7,014 nucleotides of DNA, taken from an uncultured Opitutales bacterium. GTDB lineage: Bacteria; Verrucomicrobiota; Verrucomicrobiia; Opitutales; UBA2995. A program made the translations under genes and the position numbers. The notes below the pieces were generated by a model. The model did no database searches and had not been told where the DNA came from. It worked only from the letters and a program-made list of their open reading frames with translations. Position 1 is the stretch's first letter. Every line of letters begins with the position of its first letter. Below, in pieces: positions 5,640-7,014 of the stretch. The DNA lies in contig CALGUT010000306.1 in assembly GCA_937920335.1 (NCBI GenBank), forward strand, positions 1-7,014, read 5' to 3'.

Positions 5640-7014
5640 ATGAGCGACTCCAATCATATCCCAAGTATCTTTAATGATGTTTTAGGTCCTGTTATGCGCG
5701 GGCCATCGAGCTCGCATAGTGCTGCGGCGAATCGAATGGGGCGGTTATGCCGCGACCTCGTCGACGGAGATTTGAAAAAAGTAATCATCGAATACGATCC
5801 CCATGGCTCCCTCGTAACGACACACAAGTCTCAAGGGACAGACATGGGATTGTACGGAGGGTTTCTTGGATGGGAAGCAGACGACCCGAGACTTCCAGAT
5901 CACGCCGCTCATACGAAAGCCGCGGGGTTGGAAATTGAAGTGCTTTATCAATCGTACGGGGCTGTTCATCCAAACAATTACAAACTGACCCTCGAAGGCG
6001 CGAATGGTTCGCTCCACATGATGCAGGCCATTTCAACGGGTGGTGGCATGATCGAGGTTACTGAAATTGATGGGACTGCCGTAAGTCTGGCTGGTGATTT
6101 TTTTGAAACGTTGGTCTATGTGAGAAAGGGTGTCGACCTAGCATCGGAACATAAAGCGTTGATTACGAATGTAGACTGCGAAGGCAGTGAATTGCATGCG
6201 GGAGCCGTCGACTTTATTCGAATTGCAGGGACGAGTGAGCCAGCGGCTGAATGGTTGGCAGTTCTGGAAGGGCGTCCTTCTGTAAGAGCGGTGCGAGTAC
6301 TGAGGCCGGTTCTCCCCGTGTTGTCCCGGAAAGGCCTTTCTGTCCCGTTTTTGACGGTTGAGGCGATGTTGGCTTTCAATCAAGGAAAGGACCTCGCTCT
6401 CTGGGAATTGGCGGTCGTCTATGAAAGCGCTCGGGGAGGGATTTCTCATTCTGGCGTGATCGAAAAAGCAAGGGGTATTTTGAAGATCATGGAAGACGCT
6501 GTGCGAACCGGTTTGGCGGGGACTCAGTATGCCGACCGAATATTACCCTGTCAGTCAGTGACCTTGGTAGAACGCGAGTCTCAGGGGCTTTTAATTCCAG
6601 GTGATGTTACAAACAGAATCATCGCCTATATCTCTGCAATTCTAGAGGTAAAGTCGTCGATGGGTGTGATTGTCGCTGCGCCTACGGCTGGATCCTGTGG
6701 GGCTATGCCCGGATCAATGTTGGCGGTCGCCGATTCGATGGGACTTGATGAAGAGGCAAAGATTCATGCGTTGCTTGTAGCCGGCTTGATCGGTGTATTT
6801 ATTTGTAAGCACGCGACCTTTGCGGCTGAGGTCGGCGGCTGCATGGCCGAATGTGGATCGGGAGCCGGGATGTCAGCTGCGGCCATGGTCGGATTAGCGA
6901 ACGGCACGCTTGACCAGCAACTCGGTGCGGCTTCGGTTGCTTTGCAAAATTCCTTTGGTATGATCTGCGACCCGGTTGCTAACCGGGTTGAAGCTCCGTG
7001 CTTGGGTAAAAATG
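5640..7014 (+). CDS. L-serine dehydratase (iron-sulfur), fused beta and alpha parts, 3'-truncated
   Basis: The frame stays open to the window end; 458 residues are visible and the C-terminus is missing. The enzyme deaminates L-serine to pyruvate and ammonia with a 4Fe-4S cluster in the cytoplasm. Residues about 8-145 are the SDH beta domain ('GPSSSHSAA' at 21-29, 'GTDMGLYGGFLG', 'HPNNYKL', 'STGGGMIEVTEIDG'). Residues about 150-225 sit where Gram-positive beta subunits carry an ACT domain, but its D-x-P-G signature is not seen. Residues about 238-458 are the alpha domain: 'MGVIVAAPTAGSCGAMPG' (341-358), 'GGCMAECGSGAGMSAA' (399-414) and 'CDPVANRVEAPC' (443-454). Likely cluster cysteines are among C353, C401, C405, C443 and C454. 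The motifs match the two-subunit clostridial/Bacillus type more than the Proteobacterial single chain. The start is the first possible one: upstream in frame there is a stop at 5553 and no ATG, GTG or TTG between. No ribosome-binding site is visible. It may be co-transcribed with the DapA-like gene. Substrate other than serine is possible. Confidence 0.92.
   Translation, partial: MSDSNHIPSIFNDVLGPVMRGPSSSHSAAANRMGRLCRDLVDGDLKKVIIEYDPHGSLVTTHKSQGTDMGLYGGFLGWEADDPRLPDHAAHTKAAGLEIEVLYQSYGAVHPNNYKLTLEGANGSLHMMQAISTGGGMIEVTEIDGTAVSLAGDFFETLVYVRKGVDLASEHKALITNVDCEGSELHAGAVDFIRIAGTSEPAAEWLAVLEGRPSVRAVRVLRPVLPVLSRKGLSVPFLTVEAMLAFNQGKDLALWELAVVYESARGGISHSGVIEKARGILKIMEDAVRTGLAGTQYADRILPCQSVTLVERESQGLLIPGDVTNRIIAYISAILEVKSSMGVIVAAPTAGSCGAMPGSMLAVADSMGLDEEAKIHALLVAGLIGVFICKHATFAAEVGGCMAECGSGAGMSAAAMVGLANGTLDQQLGAASVALQNSFGMICDPVANRVEAPCLGKN

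Noticed and set aside
6116..6449. Two overlapping open frames on the - strand (87 and 103 codons)
   Set aside because: Both are antisense to the serine dehydratase reading frame, which carries the conserved SDH motifs.

Overview
The window (7014 bp, roughly half G+C by eye) holds five protein-coding genes, two of them cut by the window edges. No rRNA, tRNA, CRISPR array, insertion sequence or prophage gene was seen. A secreted S1-type sulfatase, a secreted dipeptidyl-peptidase-like S9 protease, an AAA/DUF4143 protein and a clostridial-type serine dehydratase together suggest a heterotrophic, probably marine, polymer-degrading bacterium of the Planctomycetota/Verrucomicrobiota/Lentisphaerota kind. 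This is an inference from gene content; no phylogenetic marker is present. Shine-Dalgarno sequences are weak or absent before most starts.

Layout: (1) 2-550 (+), C-terminal part of an AAA-family ATPase with a DUF4143 region. (2) 585-2129 (+), exported iduronate-2-sulfatase-like sulfatase with an intact C-N-P-S-R formylglycine site. (3) 2143-4464 (-), exported S9B dipeptidyl-peptidase-IV-like enzyme with a complete catalytic triad and Glu-Glu motif, convergent with the sulfatase across a 13-bp gap. (4) A divergent intergenic region, 4465-4618, carrying a 16-bp operator-like dyad, TTGTA-N6-TACAA. (5) 4619-5551 (+), a DapA/NAL-superfamily lyase that lacks DapA-specific residues and resembles the 1-pyrroline-4-hydroxy-2-carboxylate deaminase group of hydroxyproline catabolism. 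(6) 5640-7014 (+), an iron-sulfur L-serine dehydratase in which the beta and alpha parts are fused in one chain; it runs off the right edge.

How they may fit together: the right half (S9 peptidase, dihydrodipicolinate-synthase-like deaminase, Fe-S serine dehydratase) reads as a peptide and amino-acid catabolism locus. An exported X-Pro or X-Hyp dipeptidase could release imino-acid peptides, a hydroxyproline-pathway deaminase would act in the cytoplasm, and a hydroxy-amino-acid dehydratase would give pyruvate. The left half (AAA/DUF4143 and sulfatase) has no obvious connection to it. I see no defence system or new mobile system. The most interesting points are the possible hydroxyproline/collagen-peptide locus with its shared dyad, and the fused serine dehydratase whose ACT-like segment looks degenerate.
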